Source: an uncultured Actinomycetes bacterium (lineage in GTDB: Bacteria > Actinomycetota > Acidimicrobiia > Acidimicrobiales > RAAP-2). From it: DNA of 64,000 nt. Positions within the stretch are counted from its first letter, which is position 1. Each line of letters opens with the position of its first letter. Of the stretch, positions 8,786 to 16,896 are shown piece after piece. Below the pieces are notes generated by a model. The model did not search any database, had not been told where the DNA came from, and saw nothing but the letters and a program-made list of their open reading frames with translations. The position numbers were made by a program, and so were the translations under genes. The stretch spans positions 57,754-121,753 of the forward strand of contig CAIQEU010000011.1 of assembly GCA_903870905.1 (NCBI GenBank). The letters run 5' to 3'.

Positions 8786-9904
8786 TCACGAGGCGCCGAT
8801 GCGGACCGGCGTGGGCTTGGAGTGGTCGACACGAGGACGTGGGCTGAGCGTGACCGGTTGCGCAGCTCGGGCGGTTTCACCGTGGCCGTGCACACACTCA
8901 GGGTCGGGGCCGTCGAGGGGAAGGCCGGTGAAGAACTTGGCCGCCATGCAGCCACCCTGGCAGGCGTCGTAACTACCACAGGAGGCACAGGCACCTGCAC
9001 TCGAGGGCTCTCGGAGTGATTGGAAGAGGTCTGAGGTCCGCCACACCGCAGCGAATCCACCCTCACCGCGGATGTTGCCGGCCAGGAACTCCTCGTGGAT
9101 GACGAAGGGGCAGGCGTAGACATCACCGACAGGATCGATCAAACACACCACTCGCCCAGCCCCACACAGGTTGAGGCCATCGATGGAGTCTCCGAGCGCG
9201 TTCAGGTGGAAGAAGGAGTCCCCGGTCAGGGTCTTCGGGTTGGCCATCAGCCAGTCGTAGATCGTGCGCTGCTGTGCAGCAGTCGGGTGGAGCTCGTCCC
9301 AACTGTCGACGCCACGACCCGACGGGCGCAGGCGGGTGAGACGAAGCTGGGCGCCGTAGTGGTCAGCGAGTGCCTTGAAAGCGTCGAGCTGCGGCACGTT
9401 CTGGCGGGTGACGACGACCGAGATCTTGAACTCCCCGAACGAAGCAGCACGGAGGTGCTCCATGGCGGCGATGGCTTGGTCGTAGGAGCCAACGCCTCGA
9501 ACCGCGTCATTGGTCGCTGCATCGGCACCGTCGAGGCTGATCTGGATGTCGAGGTAGTCCATCGCTGCGAGGCGAGCAGCGTTGTCTGCGGTGATGCGGG
9601 TGCCGTTGGTTGAGAACTTGACGCCAACCTTCGATGCTGCCGCGTAGTCGAGGATCTCGAAGAAGTCGGTGCGCACCATGGGTTCGCCACCGCCGATGTT
9701 CACGTAGAACACCTGCATGGCGACCATCTCATCGATGACGGCCTTGGCTTCGGCGGTCGTCAGTTCTCGAGGGTCACGGCGACCAGAGGAACTGAGGCAG
9801 TGGATACAGGCCAAGTTGCAGGCGTAGGTGAGTTCCCACGTCAGGCAGATTGGCGCATCGAGGCCGCCTTTGAATCGATCACGGAGTGTGGGTTCAGCGA
9901 GCAA
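8786..9904 (-). CDS. mftC: Mycofactocin radical SAM maturase MftC
   Basis: A radical SAM/SPASM enzyme that oxidatively decarboxylates the C-terminal Tyr of MftA and then forms the C-C crosslink with Val. The CX3CX2C cluster motif is C29-x3-C33-x2-C36 (CNLACIHC), followed by GGGEP. The C-terminal SPASM region has CGAGRVVC, YACPF and CASCGSYDACQGGC. The start is TTG 9904, preceded by AGAGG with 6-nt spacing and overlapping mftB by 11 nt; this gives 372 aa, close to known MftC. An upstream in-frame extension through mftB and mftA is out of frame with them and has shadow-like composition, so it is rejected. Confidence 0.92.
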   Translation of the reverse strand: MLAEPTLRDRFKGGLDAPICLTWELTYACNLACIHCLSSSGRRDPRELTTAEAKAVIDEMVAMQVFYVNIGGGEPMVRTDFFEILDYAAASKVGVKFSTNGTRITADNAARLAAMDYLDIQISLDGADAATNDAVRGVGSYDQAIAAMEHLRAASFGEFKISVVVTRQNVPQLDAFKALADHYGAQLRLTRLRPSGRGVDSWDELHPTAAQQRTIYDWLMANPKTLTGDSFFHLNALGDSIDGLNLCGAGRVVCLIDPVGDVYACPFVIHEEFLAGNIRGEGGFAAVWRTSDLFQSLREPSSAGACASCGSYDACQGGCMAAKFFTGLPLDGPDPECVHGHGETARAAQPVTLSPRPRVDHSKPTPVRIGAS

Positions 9905-10175
9905 CGAGCACCTCTGAGGCTGCGAGTCGGGCGAGAGCGGCGACGTAGGCCGCCCGCTCATGGGGTTGCACGGAGGCGTCAACCGCCACCTCCACGTTGT
10001 CGAAGTCGCCGAGATGTTCGACGAGCGACACGAGCGTCGGCGACTTGAGGAACGTGAGCCGACGGTTGCCGTAGTGGTACGCCAAGGCGCCGAACTGCTC
10101 AGGTCGCAACGCGACCTGAGGCGACAGCGTCCATGGCTGTGCGGCGTCGAAGGTGGACGCCGAGTCTGCGGACAC
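9894..10175 (-). CDS. mftB: Mycofactocin precursor-binding chaperone MftB
   Basis: A 93-aa PqqD-like RiPP recognition element that binds the MftA leader and presents it to MftC. The sequence starts at GTG 10175, only 3 nt after the mftA stop, and contains the small winged-helix pattern with LRPEQFGALAYHYG, then RRLTFLKSPTLVSLVEHLG, typical of MftB. It sits between the precursor and the maturase, as in all known clusters. Confidence 0.88.
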   Translation of the reverse strand: MSADSASTFDAAQPWTLSPQVALRPEQFGALAYHYGNRRLTFLKSPTLVSLVEHLGDFDNVEVAVDASVQPHERAAYVAALARLAASEVLVAR

Positions 10176-10178
10176 GGC

Positions 10179-10289
10179 CTAGTAGACCCCGCACATGCCG
10201 TCGATGGAGACTTCCTCGACGAGCAGGTCATCGACCTCGAGGATCTCCTCGGTCTCGGTCACGGCGTCTTGGTCACGAACGTCATCCAT
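10179..10289 (-). CDS. mftA: Mycofactocin precursor peptide MftA
   Basis: A 36-aa ribosomally made precursor starting at ATG 10289 with AAGGAG upstream. The leader is strongly acidic (EEILEVDDLLVEE) and the C-terminus is IDGMCGVY, the invariant MftA signature; the final Val-Tyr becomes the redox cofactor after MftC, MftE and MftD act. It is the first gene of the minus-strand mft operon. Confidence 0.95.
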   Translation of the reverse strand: MDDVRDQDAVTETEEILEVDDLLVEEVSIDGMCGVY

Positions 10290-10317
10290 CGTGGACTCCT
10301 TCCTCGGTGCTCCCGCC

Positions 10318-10345
10318 ATTCTCGCAGGTTGCACACCGCCGTCAA
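10318..10345 (-). promoter_or_regulatory. Candidate mftA operon promoter
   Basis: On the minus strand TTGACG (10345-10340) and GAGAAT (10323-10318) are separated by 16 bp. Transcription would start near 10311, leaving about 22 nt of leader that includes AAGGAG before mftA. It lies in the 89-bp gap shared with the divergent mftF. Confidence 0.5.
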
Positions 10346-10378
10346 ACCATCCCGGCATCCTCCTGCCAAACTTGCCCC

Positions 10379-11863
10379 GTGGCCCTCCCTCCGCGCGTCG
10401 TCGATCCGGCACCACCAGAGGTGCCGCTCGATCTCGGCACCACGGTGGTCCTCGCCCCATCGGTCACCATGCTCGGAGGTGGTGTGCTCTTCGGCGGTGC
10501 GCCCGCTCGACTCTTGCGCCCGAGCAACGCTGCAACTGCCATTCTCGAGGCGTGGCGAACGCCGACCGTGATCAGGACCCGGGCCGAAGGGACGCTGGCT
10601 CGGAGGCTCGAGCGATCGGGCGTCGTCACCGTCGTGGCTCCCGCTCCGCGCCATGGTGCCCAACCCTCAGTCACCGTGGTGATCCCCACCAAGGGTCGAG
10701 TTGCCGGCGTCGCCAAAGTCCTGGCGCAAACCGCCACCTTCGGTGTCGCCCAACTGGTTGTCGACGACGGCTCACCAGAGGAGGAGGCATCCGCGCTCGC
10801 TGCGTTATGCGCCACTGCTGGAGCGACGCTCGTTCGCCTCGAGGAGAACAGTGGACCGAGTACGGCGCGGAACGCTGGCGCCGAGGCTGCACAAACAGAG
10901 CTCGTCTGCTTCTGCGATTCTGACCTCGACGACATCCCGCCCAACCTGCTCGACCTGACCGCGCACTTCGCCGACCCACTCGTCGGCGCCGTCGCCCCGC
11001 GCATCGGCATGACGAAAGCGAGCGGTCCGCTCGCTGCCTACGAGTCCTGCTCGTCGCCACTCGACCTTGGATCCAACCCAAGCGACGTCATGGTGCGTGG
11101 CGCGGTGTCCTTCGTTCCAACCGCCTGCGTTCTCGCCCGGCGATCGCTCGCCGCCACGTTCGACCCAACCCTCGGTGTCGCCGAGGACGTGGACTGGGAG
11201 TGGACGCTCCTCAAGGCTGGTTGGATCATCCGCTATGACCCCTCGATCGTCGTGGCCCACCCCATGCGTTCTTCGATGCGAGCGTTCCTTGCGCAACGTC
11301 GCTTCTACGGATCCGGTGCTGGGCCGCTCGCCCTCCGGCACGATGATGCCGTTGCCCCCATTGCCACGAGTGGGTTCACCGCCCTCGGCACACTCGGGCT
11401 CTTGAGCGGTCAACTCGTCCTCACGAAAACTGCCATGGGGGCGGCGACCGCGCTGCTCCGTCGCCGGATTGCTCCACTCACCGAACACCCGACGCGAACC
11501 GCAGCCCGCATCGTGGTCCTCGGTTCAGCTCGAGCGATGCCGAGCCTCCTCCGCCAGACCATCAGGACCTACGGTCCCCTCCTCGTCGTGCTGGCAACGA
11601 GGAGCGCGACGGCTCGCAGACTCTTGGTGGTCGGCACACTCGCCACCGCACTTCCCCGTTGGAAGCGAGATGCACGAGGTCAGATCTCGCCCGTCGGCTT
11701 CACTGCACTCCAGGTGCTCGACGACCTCGCGTATGCAACCGGCGTACTCGCAGCCGCCATGCGACGCGAAACGAGGGGCGCAGTGCGCCCCTCGCTCACG
11801 TGGTTCAGGTCCTCGACGAACGAGGAGACGCTCAGTCGAAGCGGACGACGCCTCGAACATTGA
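10379..11863 (+). CDS. mftF: Mycofactocin glycosyltransferase MftF
   Basis: A GT2-family glycosyltransferase that adds the oligoglucan chain to premycofactocin. The 494-aa product has the nucleotide-sugar fold at SVTVVIPTKGR, VVDDGSPEE, the metal-binding FCDSDLDD and the EDVDWEW acceptor-side motif, then hydrophobic segments near the C-terminus, matching MftF (about 470 aa). The N-terminal 90 residues match the MftF-specific lead-in. The start is GTG 10379 with no clear ribosome site. Unlike clusters where mftF is the last gene of the run, it is divergent from mftA. Its 3' end overlaps the convergent alcohol dehydrogenase by 32 nt. Confidence 0.88.
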   Translation: MALPPRVVDPAPPEVPLDLGTTVVLAPSVTMLGGGVLFGGAPARLLRPSNAATAILEAWRTPTVIRTRAEGTLARRLERSGVVTVVAPAPRHGAQPSVTVVIPTKGRVAGVAKVLAQTATFGVAQLVVDDGSPEEEASALAALCATAGATLVRLEENSGPSTARNAGAEAAQTELVCFCDSDLDDIPPNLLDLTAHFADPLVGAVAPRIGMTKASGPLAAYESCSSPLDLGSNPSDVMVRGAVSFVPTACVLARRSLAATFDPTLGVAEDVDWEWTLLKAGWIIRYDPSIVVAHPMRSSMRAFLAQRRFYGSGAGPLALRHDDAVAPIATSGFTALGTLGLLSGQLVLTKTAMGAATALLRRRIAPLTEHPTRTAARIVVLGSARAMPSLLRQTIRTYGPLLVVLATRSATARRLLVVGTLATALPRWKRDARGQISPVGFTALQVLDDLAYATGVLAAAMRRETRGAVRPSLTWFRSSTNEETLSRSGRRLEH

Positions 11864-12980
11864 CGCCAGATTCCAAGTCGTCGTAGCCCTTCTGGACTTC
11901 TTCGATGGAGTACTCGTTGGTCACGACCGAGTCGATGTCGAGCAGACCCTTTTCGTAGAGGCGGAGCAGGTTCGGGATCTGGAACCGGGGGTTCTGGGAC
12001 CCAAAGACCGTCCCGAGCAGGGCCTGGTTGAACATGGCCAAGCTGAACAGGTTGAGGTCAATCTGCTGCTGGTTCCACGGAGCGATCGCCGTGGCGACGA
12101 TCCGGCCGCCCTTGGCGGTGATGGAACGAGCCTGCTCGATGAGGTCTCCGGTCAGCACGCCGGGGGTCAAGATGACGAGGTCGCACTGGCGGCCGAAGGT
12201 CAGGTCGGGGAGGATGTTGAAGGCAGCGTCGAGCACCGAGGTGGCACCATGGGTGGCACCGATCTTCATGGCGCGGTCGACCTTGGACTGCTTGGTGTCG
12301 ATGGCCACGACGGCACGAGCGCCACCGATGCGGGCACCTTGGATGGCACCGGAACCAACGCCACCGCAACCAATCACGGCCACCACTTCACCGGGCTTCA
12401 CCTCGCCACGGTCCACGACCGAGCCGAAGCCGGTCGAGATGCCGCAACTGATGAGGGCAGCAGCGCGGAGGTCCTGCCATGGCTCGATCTTCACGAGGCT
12501 GTGCTCGGAGACCACGATGTACTCCGAGAAGGTGCCGAGCTGGGCCATGCGGTTGGCGTTCTTGCCGTCGATGTGGTGGCGCCAGGTGCCGTCGAAACTC
12601 GGTCCAGCCAAGGTGCCAGCCGACATGTCGCACAAGTACTGGCGACCCGACGCACAGGGCTCACAGCGGCCACAGGAGGGGACGAAGGACACTGCGACCT
12701 TGTCGCCAACGGCGAAGCCAGTGACGCCTTCGCCAACTTCTTCGACGATGCCAGAACCTTCGTGGCCACCAATGAGCGGGAACATCGAGTCCACGCCGAA
12801 GAAGGGCAGCACTTCAGCCGGCTGGGAGATGTCACCCGTGCGGATGTGCTCGTCGGAGTGGCACATGCCAGCGAAGGCCATCTTGACCTTGACTTCGCCG
12901 GGGTGTGGGTCGTCGATCTCAAGGTCGATCGTCTTCCATGGCTCATTGAGCCCGAATACCGCTGCAGCGCGAACCTTCAT
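11832..12980 (-). CDS. NDMA-dependent (mycofactocin-associated) Zn alcohol dehydrogenase
   Basis: A 382-aa zinc alcohol dehydrogenase: catalytic zinc residues in GMCHSD and GHEGSG, the structural zinc cluster CGRCEPCASGRQYLC and the Rossmann GCGGVGSG. The overall pattern, including the start MKVRAAAVFGLNEPW, is that of the nicotinoprotein family whose members were measured with the artificial acceptor NDMA and whose genes co-occur with mycofactocin. The start is ATG 12980 with a GGGGGA ribosome site. Placed against mftF, it is a likely second client of the cofactor. The alcohol substrate is unknown. Confidence 0.88.
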   Translation of the reverse strand: MKVRAAAVFGLNEPWKTIDLEIDDPHPGEVKVKMAFAGMCHSDEHIRTGDISQPAEVLPFFGVDSMFPLIGGHEGSGIVEEVGEGVTGFAVGDKVAVSFVPSCGRCEPCASGRQYLCDMSAGTLAGPSFDGTWRHHIDGKNANRMAQLGTFSEYIVVSEHSLVKIEPWQDLRAAALISCGISTGFGSVVDRGEVKPGEVVAVIGCGGVGSGAIQGARIGGARAVVAIDTKQSKVDRAMKIGATHGATSVLDAAFNILPDLTFGRQCDLVILTPGVLTGDLIEQARSITAKGGRIVATAIAPWNQQQIDLNLFSLAMFNQALLGTVFGSQNPRFQIPNLLRLYEKGLLDIDSVVTNEYSIEEVQKGYDDLESGVNVRGVVRFD

Positions 12981-13000
12981 TGAATCCCCCTTGGATGCTG

Positions 13001-13035
13001 CGACCTGCGGGTCGCCTCGTGTCCACTGCGGACAC
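13001..13035 (-). terminator. Two small hairpins after argS
   Basis: CGACC-TGCG-GGTCG (13001-13014) and GTGTCC-ACTGC-GGACAC (13019-13035) lie between the argS stop and the alcohol dehydrogenase start. No T-run follows, so termination is only a guess; they could also lie in the dehydrogenase leader. Confidence 0.3.
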
Positions 13036-13054
13036 GGCGCCACCCTATACCCGA

Positions 13055-14773
13055 CTACATCTGGTCGGGGGCTGGAATACCGAGGAGATCGAGGCCCCGA
13101 GCCAAGGTGGCTTGGGTGAGCGAGCAGAGGCGGAGGCGGCTTGCCCGCACTGCCTCGTCGGGAGCGATGAGGACCGGGCAGTTCTCGTAGAAGGCGGTGA
13201 ACTGCTGGGCGAGGTCGAAGAGGTAGGTGCAGAGCTTCGACGGTTGGTAGTCCTCGAGCGTTGCCACTATGGCCTCAGGGAATGCCAGCAGCGCCATGGC
13301 CAGATTGCGCTCGGCATCTTCGGCCAGCACCACCGGACCAGGTTTGTGTCCAGCCTCATTGGCCTTGCGGAAGATCGACGCGATCCGTGCGTGCGCGTAC
13401 TGGAGGTAGGGGCCGGTGTTCCCCCGGTCCGCCAGCATCCGGTCGTAGTCGAAGACGTAGTCCTTGATGCGTTCGGTGGACAGATCGGCGTACTTGATGG
13501 ACCCCATCGCGACCTGTGCGGCACGATGCTCGATGACCGCACCGTCGAGGTCGGGACTGCGTTCACGCAGCGCGGCGGTGGCCCGAGCCATTGCTTCATC
13601 GAGGACGTCGACGAGCTTGACCACTCCACCCGAACGGGTCTTGAACTTCTTGCGATCTGCCCCGAGCATGTTGCCGAAGCCCACGTGGATCGCCGCCGTT
13701 CCCTCAGGCAGCCACCCGGCCATCCGAGCCACCTCGAAGCACATCTCTAAGTGCTGGTGCTGATCAGCACCGACGACGTAGAGCAGGAGGCCTGCACCCA
13801 CTCGGTCGACGCGGTCTCGCACACAGGCCAGGTCCGTTGCGGCGTAGCCGAAGCCTTCATCGGACTTCTGCACGATGAGCGGCAGGGGCTCATTCTCTCG
13901 GTTGGTGAATCCGGCGGGGAAGACACACGCGGCGCCGTCGCTGCGCACGAGGAGGTGGGCGGCATCGAGATCGGCGACGACAGCAGGCAGTGCATCGTTG
14001 TATGCGCTCTCCCCCATCACGTCCTCTGCGGTGAGGAGGACGCCGAGGCGCTCGTAGACCGTCGAGAAGTAGGCGACGGACTGATCGACCAAGAGGCGCC
14101 AGAGGCGGAGGGTCTCCGCGTCACCGCGCTGGAGGAGCACGACGCGAGCACGGCTCCGATCTTGGAACGCGGGATCGGCGTCGAAGGATGCTCGAGCGGC
14201 TCGGTAGAAGCCGTCGAGGTCGCCGACCGAGAGGGCTTCGACACCTTGAGTCTCGCCAACGTCGATCAAGTGCTCGATGAGCATGCCGAATGGGGTTCCC
14301 CAGTCACCGAGGTGGTTCTCACGGACCACATCCGCTCCAGCGAACGTGAGGATGCGGACGAGCGCGTCGCCGATCACCGTGGAGCGGAGGTGGCCGGCGT
14401 GCATCTCCTTGGCCACGTTGGGTGAGGAGTAGTCGACGACGACTCGCGCCGTCGTCGTTACGGGTACGCCGAGTCGAGCGTCGCTCGCAGCGCGCTCAAC
14501 CTGGCCTTCGATGAAGCTCGTCTTGAGCGTCAGATTGATGAAGCCGGGTCCTGCGATCTCGGCGACCTCCACGAGGTCGTCGAGTGCTGCAGCGTCGAGG
14601 ACCGCTTGCGCCACCTCTCTCGGAGGGCGTCCGAGCGCCTTGGCGACCGACAGCGCACCATTGCTCTGGTAGTCAGCGCGATCTGAGCCTCGGAGCACCG
14701 GATCTGCACCAGGGGAGATGGTGGCGTAGGCCGCGGTGAGGCGTTCCTCAAGAATCGACTTGGTATCAGTCAT
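13055..14773 (-). CDS. argS: Arginyl-tRNA synthetase
   Basis: A class I synthetase of 572 aa that charges tRNA-Arg. It shows the N-terminal Add1-like domain, the HIGH-type signature as MHAGH following SSPNVAKE, a catalytic core containing YAATDLACVRDR and GADQHQH, the GFGNMLGADRKKFKTRSG region that replaces KMSK, and a C-terminal anticodon-binding helical bundle ending in GLDLLGIPAPDQM. The length is normal. It is followed downstream by the alcohol dehydrogenase, not by lysA as in many actinomycetes. Confidence 0.96.
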   Translation of the reverse strand: MTDTKSILEERLTAAYATISPGADPVLRGSDRADYQSNGALSVAKALGRPPREVAQAVLDAAALDDLVEVAEIAGPGFINLTLKTSFIEGQVERAASDARLGVPVTTTARVVVDYSSPNVAKEMHAGHLRSTVIGDALVRILTFAGADVVRENHLGDWGTPFGMLIEHLIDVGETQGVEALSVGDLDGFYRAARASFDADPAFQDRSRARVVLLQRGDAETLRLWRLLVDQSVAYFSTVYERLGVLLTAEDVMGESAYNDALPAVVADLDAAHLLVRSDGAACVFPAGFTNRENEPLPLIVQKSDEGFGYAATDLACVRDRVDRVGAGLLLYVVGADQHQHLEMCFEVARMAGWLPEGTAAIHVGFGNMLGADRKKFKTRSGGVVKLVDVLDEAMARATAALRERSPDLDGAVIEHRAAQVAMGSIKYADLSTERIKDYVFDYDRMLADRGNTGPYLQYAHARIASIFRKANEAGHKPGPVVLAEDAERNLAMALLAFPEAIVATLEDYQPSKLCTYLFDLAQQFTAFYENCPVLIAPDEAVRASRLRLCSLTQATLARGLDLLGIPAPDQM

Positions 14774-14826
14774 GCTCCATTGTGGCCCAGCGAGAGCTGC
14801 CGAGGGTTCCTGTGGAATCGATTCGG

Positions 14827-15225
14827 TCAGCGTGGAGAGACGACGGCGACGCCATTCGTCGTAGCGATTTCAGCGAGTCGTCGGTCGTAGGTCACGAGCA
14901 TCCTGAGGTCGCTCCCGACTTGGCGCGCAGTCGCGAGGTGAATGGCATCGAGCGTTCGAAGGAGAGAACCGGGAGCGATGGAGCCCGCTTCGCGAAGGAT
15001 TTCGTTCGAGACGGCGATCTTGTGCAGCGCGTCCATGAACCGGCGCGCCCGCTCAACCGCGAGGACGCCGAAGGGCTGTGCAGCTCGAACAACCTCCGTA
15101 ACTGAGAGCGCACTCGCCACGTACTCATCTTCGGGATTCGCGAGGAGAGCGGATGCGAGCGCAACGGAGTGCTCCTCACGGTTCACGAACTGCACGATTG
15201 CGGACGAATCAAGGTAGACCTTCAT
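14827..15225 (-). CDS. vapC: VapC-type PIN-domain toxin
   Basis: A 132-aa PIN-domain ribonuclease. The acidic metal-binding residues are visible: D6 in YLDSSA, Glu in SVTEVVRA, Asp in TLDAIHLATA and Asp in VTYDRRL. It overlaps its antitoxin by 4 nt (ATGA), the usual arrangement. It is paralogous to the toxin at 32424, sharing the blocks RARRFM/EARRFL, LRTLDAIHLA and VTYD. Confidence 0.88.
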   Translation of the reverse strand: MKVYLDSSAIVQFVNREEHSVALASALLANPEDEYVASALSVTEVVRAAQPFGVLAVERARRFMDALHKIAVSNEILREAGSIAPGSLLRTLDAIHLATARQVGSDLRMLVTYDRRLAEIATTNGVAVVSPR

Positions 15226-15488
15226 CGCTCGTCTTCACGCATCGCCATGAGGACCTCAAAGGCACTTCCTCCGAAATCGAGAGGTGGCTCGTTGAAGATC
15301 TCCTTGGACTCAGTAGCGAGGGTGACGAGACCGCGGGCGACGAGATCATCCCAACTCGACAGCTGCGGTGGAACGAGTTGTGCGACCAAGCGCCCATGAT
15401 CCGTGACGTCAAAGCTCTCGCCACATTCGACTCGGCGAATGTAGACACTCGCATTCTGGCGAAGTTCCCGGATTCCGATTCGTTCCAT
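15222..15488 (-). CDS. vapB: Phd/YefM-type antitoxin
   Basis: An 88-aa antitoxin: IGIRELRQNASVYIRRV is the Phd/YefM DNA-binding N-terminus, followed by VTDHGRLVAQLVP and a flexible acidic C-terminus that should wrap the toxin. The start ATG 15488 lies on the edge of a perfect inverted repeat (15488-15506), probably its own operator. It is homologous to the antitoxin at 32152. Confidence 0.85.
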   Translation of the reverse strand: MERIGIRELRQNASVYIRRVECGESFDVTDHGRLVAQLVPPQLSSWDDLVARGLVTLATESKEIFNEPPLDFGGSAFEVLMAMREDER

Positions 15489-15506
15489 GTGCTAGATGGT
15501 AGCACA
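15488..15506 (-). promoter_or_regulatory. Inverted-repeat operator of the first VapBC pair
   Basis: TGTGCTA-N5-TAGCACA is a perfect 7-bp inverted repeat at the antitoxin start codon, a typical autoregulatory site. The half-site TGTGCTAC also occurs before the second antitoxin (32136-32142). Confidence 0.6.
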
Positions 15507-15535
15507 ATGATCGTCCCGAGAACGACTCCAGCGGT

Positions 15536-16630
15536 CTAGGCCTCAGGCGTCAGGCCGTAGGCATCGTTCAGACCCACCTTGGGGAACGGCCCGAAGAAGC
15601 CATGCTCCAAGAGGCCGAAGCCCACGTGACCGTCGTAGGTGAAGCGTGCGCCGTGGTCGACGATGCCATACTGCGCGATGCCTCGAATCTCATCGATTTG
15701 CAGCGTGAGGCCTTGGACGACGAGCTCAGGACCCTGGTACATCCCGTGGCGCCAGTCCTGATCGATGCCGTAGCCGGTGCCGATCGAAATCCAGTTGGTC
15801 ACCACCGGCTCGCACTCGACGGCGATGCCTGCCTCAGGGAATGAGATGGTCGATGACGTCACCACTCGGGAGTTCGGCTCGAGCACGTGGTGCCATTCGG
15901 CGGGCCCGAGGTCTTCGACCTCGCGGTTCGGGTCTTTCCAGACCCGCTCAGATTGGACGAGGTGGCGCACGCCATGGGCGTCTTCGTGGCAGATGTAGTA
16001 GATCGAGTGGTCCTCGAACTGCATGGGGAAGTAGTTCCACATCCCCGCCATCACGTTCTCGCCCTCGCGAATGCCGCCGGGCTCGGGCTCACCAACGGGC
16101 CGGACCCCCCACGATCGGTCACGGGTGCCAACGCCGTTGACGGTCATGGTCTTGCCCCCAACGGTGATGGTGCCAGTCCAGTTCCCGGTCTGGGCTAACC
16201 GCTGGGTGTCGAAGACCACCTTGCCCTTGGACCGCAGGTACTGGCGTGGCTCTTCAATCGCCCGAGTGAACCCTTCGAAGGTCAGATCCATCGACACGGG
16301 GTAGTCCCCTTCGGCAATGGTGACCCGGAGACGCTGGAGGGGCACTTGAACATCAATGGCGAATGGCCCAACGGCCACGTCGGACCGTTCGACGAGCGGT
16401 TGACTCATCCGGACGATGTGCTGGGCGCCTTCAAAGGCAACTGAACAGAAGGCGTCGGTGGTCCCGAGGTTCGGATACTGCCCGAGGCCGAAGATGGCGA
16501 AGAAGTCGTTCTCCACGTCCAAGCAGTTGAAGTAGTAGCGGTCGTAGAAGTTGCGATCAGAGGTCGCCGGGTGGGCGATGAACTCCGAGGTCTGGTGGAG
16601 GGGGAAGTCATCCCACTTCGACAGCGACAT
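15536..16630 (-). CDS. Uncharacterised protein, possibly CrtC/AttH-like double lipocalin
   Basis: A 364-aa soluble protein starting at ATG 16630 (MSLSKWDDFP) with a nearby GGCTCC-poor leader. The sequence is beta-rich, with Trp and Gly repeats, VNGVGTRDRSWGVRP in the middle and WNYFPMQFEDHSIYY after it. The RDRSWG motif and the two-half layout recall the AttH/CrtC (hydroxyneurosporene hydratase-like) fold, common as an uncharacterised family in actinobacteria that handle steroids or lipids. No signal peptide is present. I cannot assign a reaction. Confidence 0.6.
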   Translation of the reverse strand: MSLSKWDDFPLHQTSEFIAHPATSDRNFYDRYYFNCLDVENDFFAIFGLGQYPNLGTTDAFCSVAFEGAQHIVRMSQPLVERSDVAVGPFAIDVQVPLQRLRVTIAEGDYPVSMDLTFEGFTRAIEEPRQYLRSKGKVVFDTQRLAQTGNWTGTITVGGKTMTVNGVGTRDRSWGVRPVGEPEPGGIREGENVMAGMWNYFPMQFEDHSIYYICHEDAHGVRHLVQSERVWKDPNREVEDLGPAEWHHVLEPNSRVVTSSTISFPEAGIAVECEPVVTNWISIGTGYGIDQDWRHGMYQGPELVVQGLTLQIDEIRGIAQYGIVDHGARFTYDGHVGFGLLEHGFFGPFPKVGLNDAYGLTPEA

Positions 16631-16658
16631 GGTGGCTCCTTCGGTTGGGGCGGGAGAT

Positions 16659-16856
16659 CTACGAGCAGCAGCCGCCACCGCAGCAGCCACCTCGTGATGG
16701 CTGTGCGGCGAGCCCCGTCGCTGCGAAGACGGGGAAGAGCTTGATCGCACCGGGATGCCCATCCGGGCACGTGGTCGGCGCATCAGCCATCGACATAGGA
16801 CGCTCCACTTCGAAGGTCACCGCACAGGTCGGGCATCGGTAGTCGTAACGGGCCAT
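16659..16856 (-). CDS. FmdB-type zinc-ribbon protein with Cys-rich tail
   Basis: A 65-aa protein starting at ATG 16856 ([11 protein letters not shown]). The N-terminal MxxYxYxCxxC motif and the second knuckle CPDGH match FmdB-family small zinc ribbons, though the second knuckle has C-x3-H rather than CxxC. The C-terminus is [10 protein letters not shown], an additional possible metal site. It ends 28 nt upstream of the lipocalin-like gene on the same strand. The family function is unclear (putative regulatory protein). Confidence 0.8.
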   Translation of the reverse strand: MARYDYRCPTCAVTFEVERPMSMADAPTTCPDGHPGAIKLFPVFAATGLAAQPSRGGCCGGGCCS

Positions 16857-16896
16857 GGGCGAATGGTAGCGGGGGCGCACCACCTGATTCTCTCGG

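Noticed and set aside
9905..10231. N-terminal extension of mftC reaching through mftB and mftA
   Set aside because: It is in a different frame from both genes and its sequence is Ser/Arg/Pro-rich, as expected of shadow frames. The TTG at 9904 has AGAGG at ideal distance.
10133..10378. Upstream extension of the mftF frame
   Set aside because: It overlaps mftA and mftB on the other strand and is Arg/Pro/Ser-rich. The family N-terminus begins near GTG 10379.
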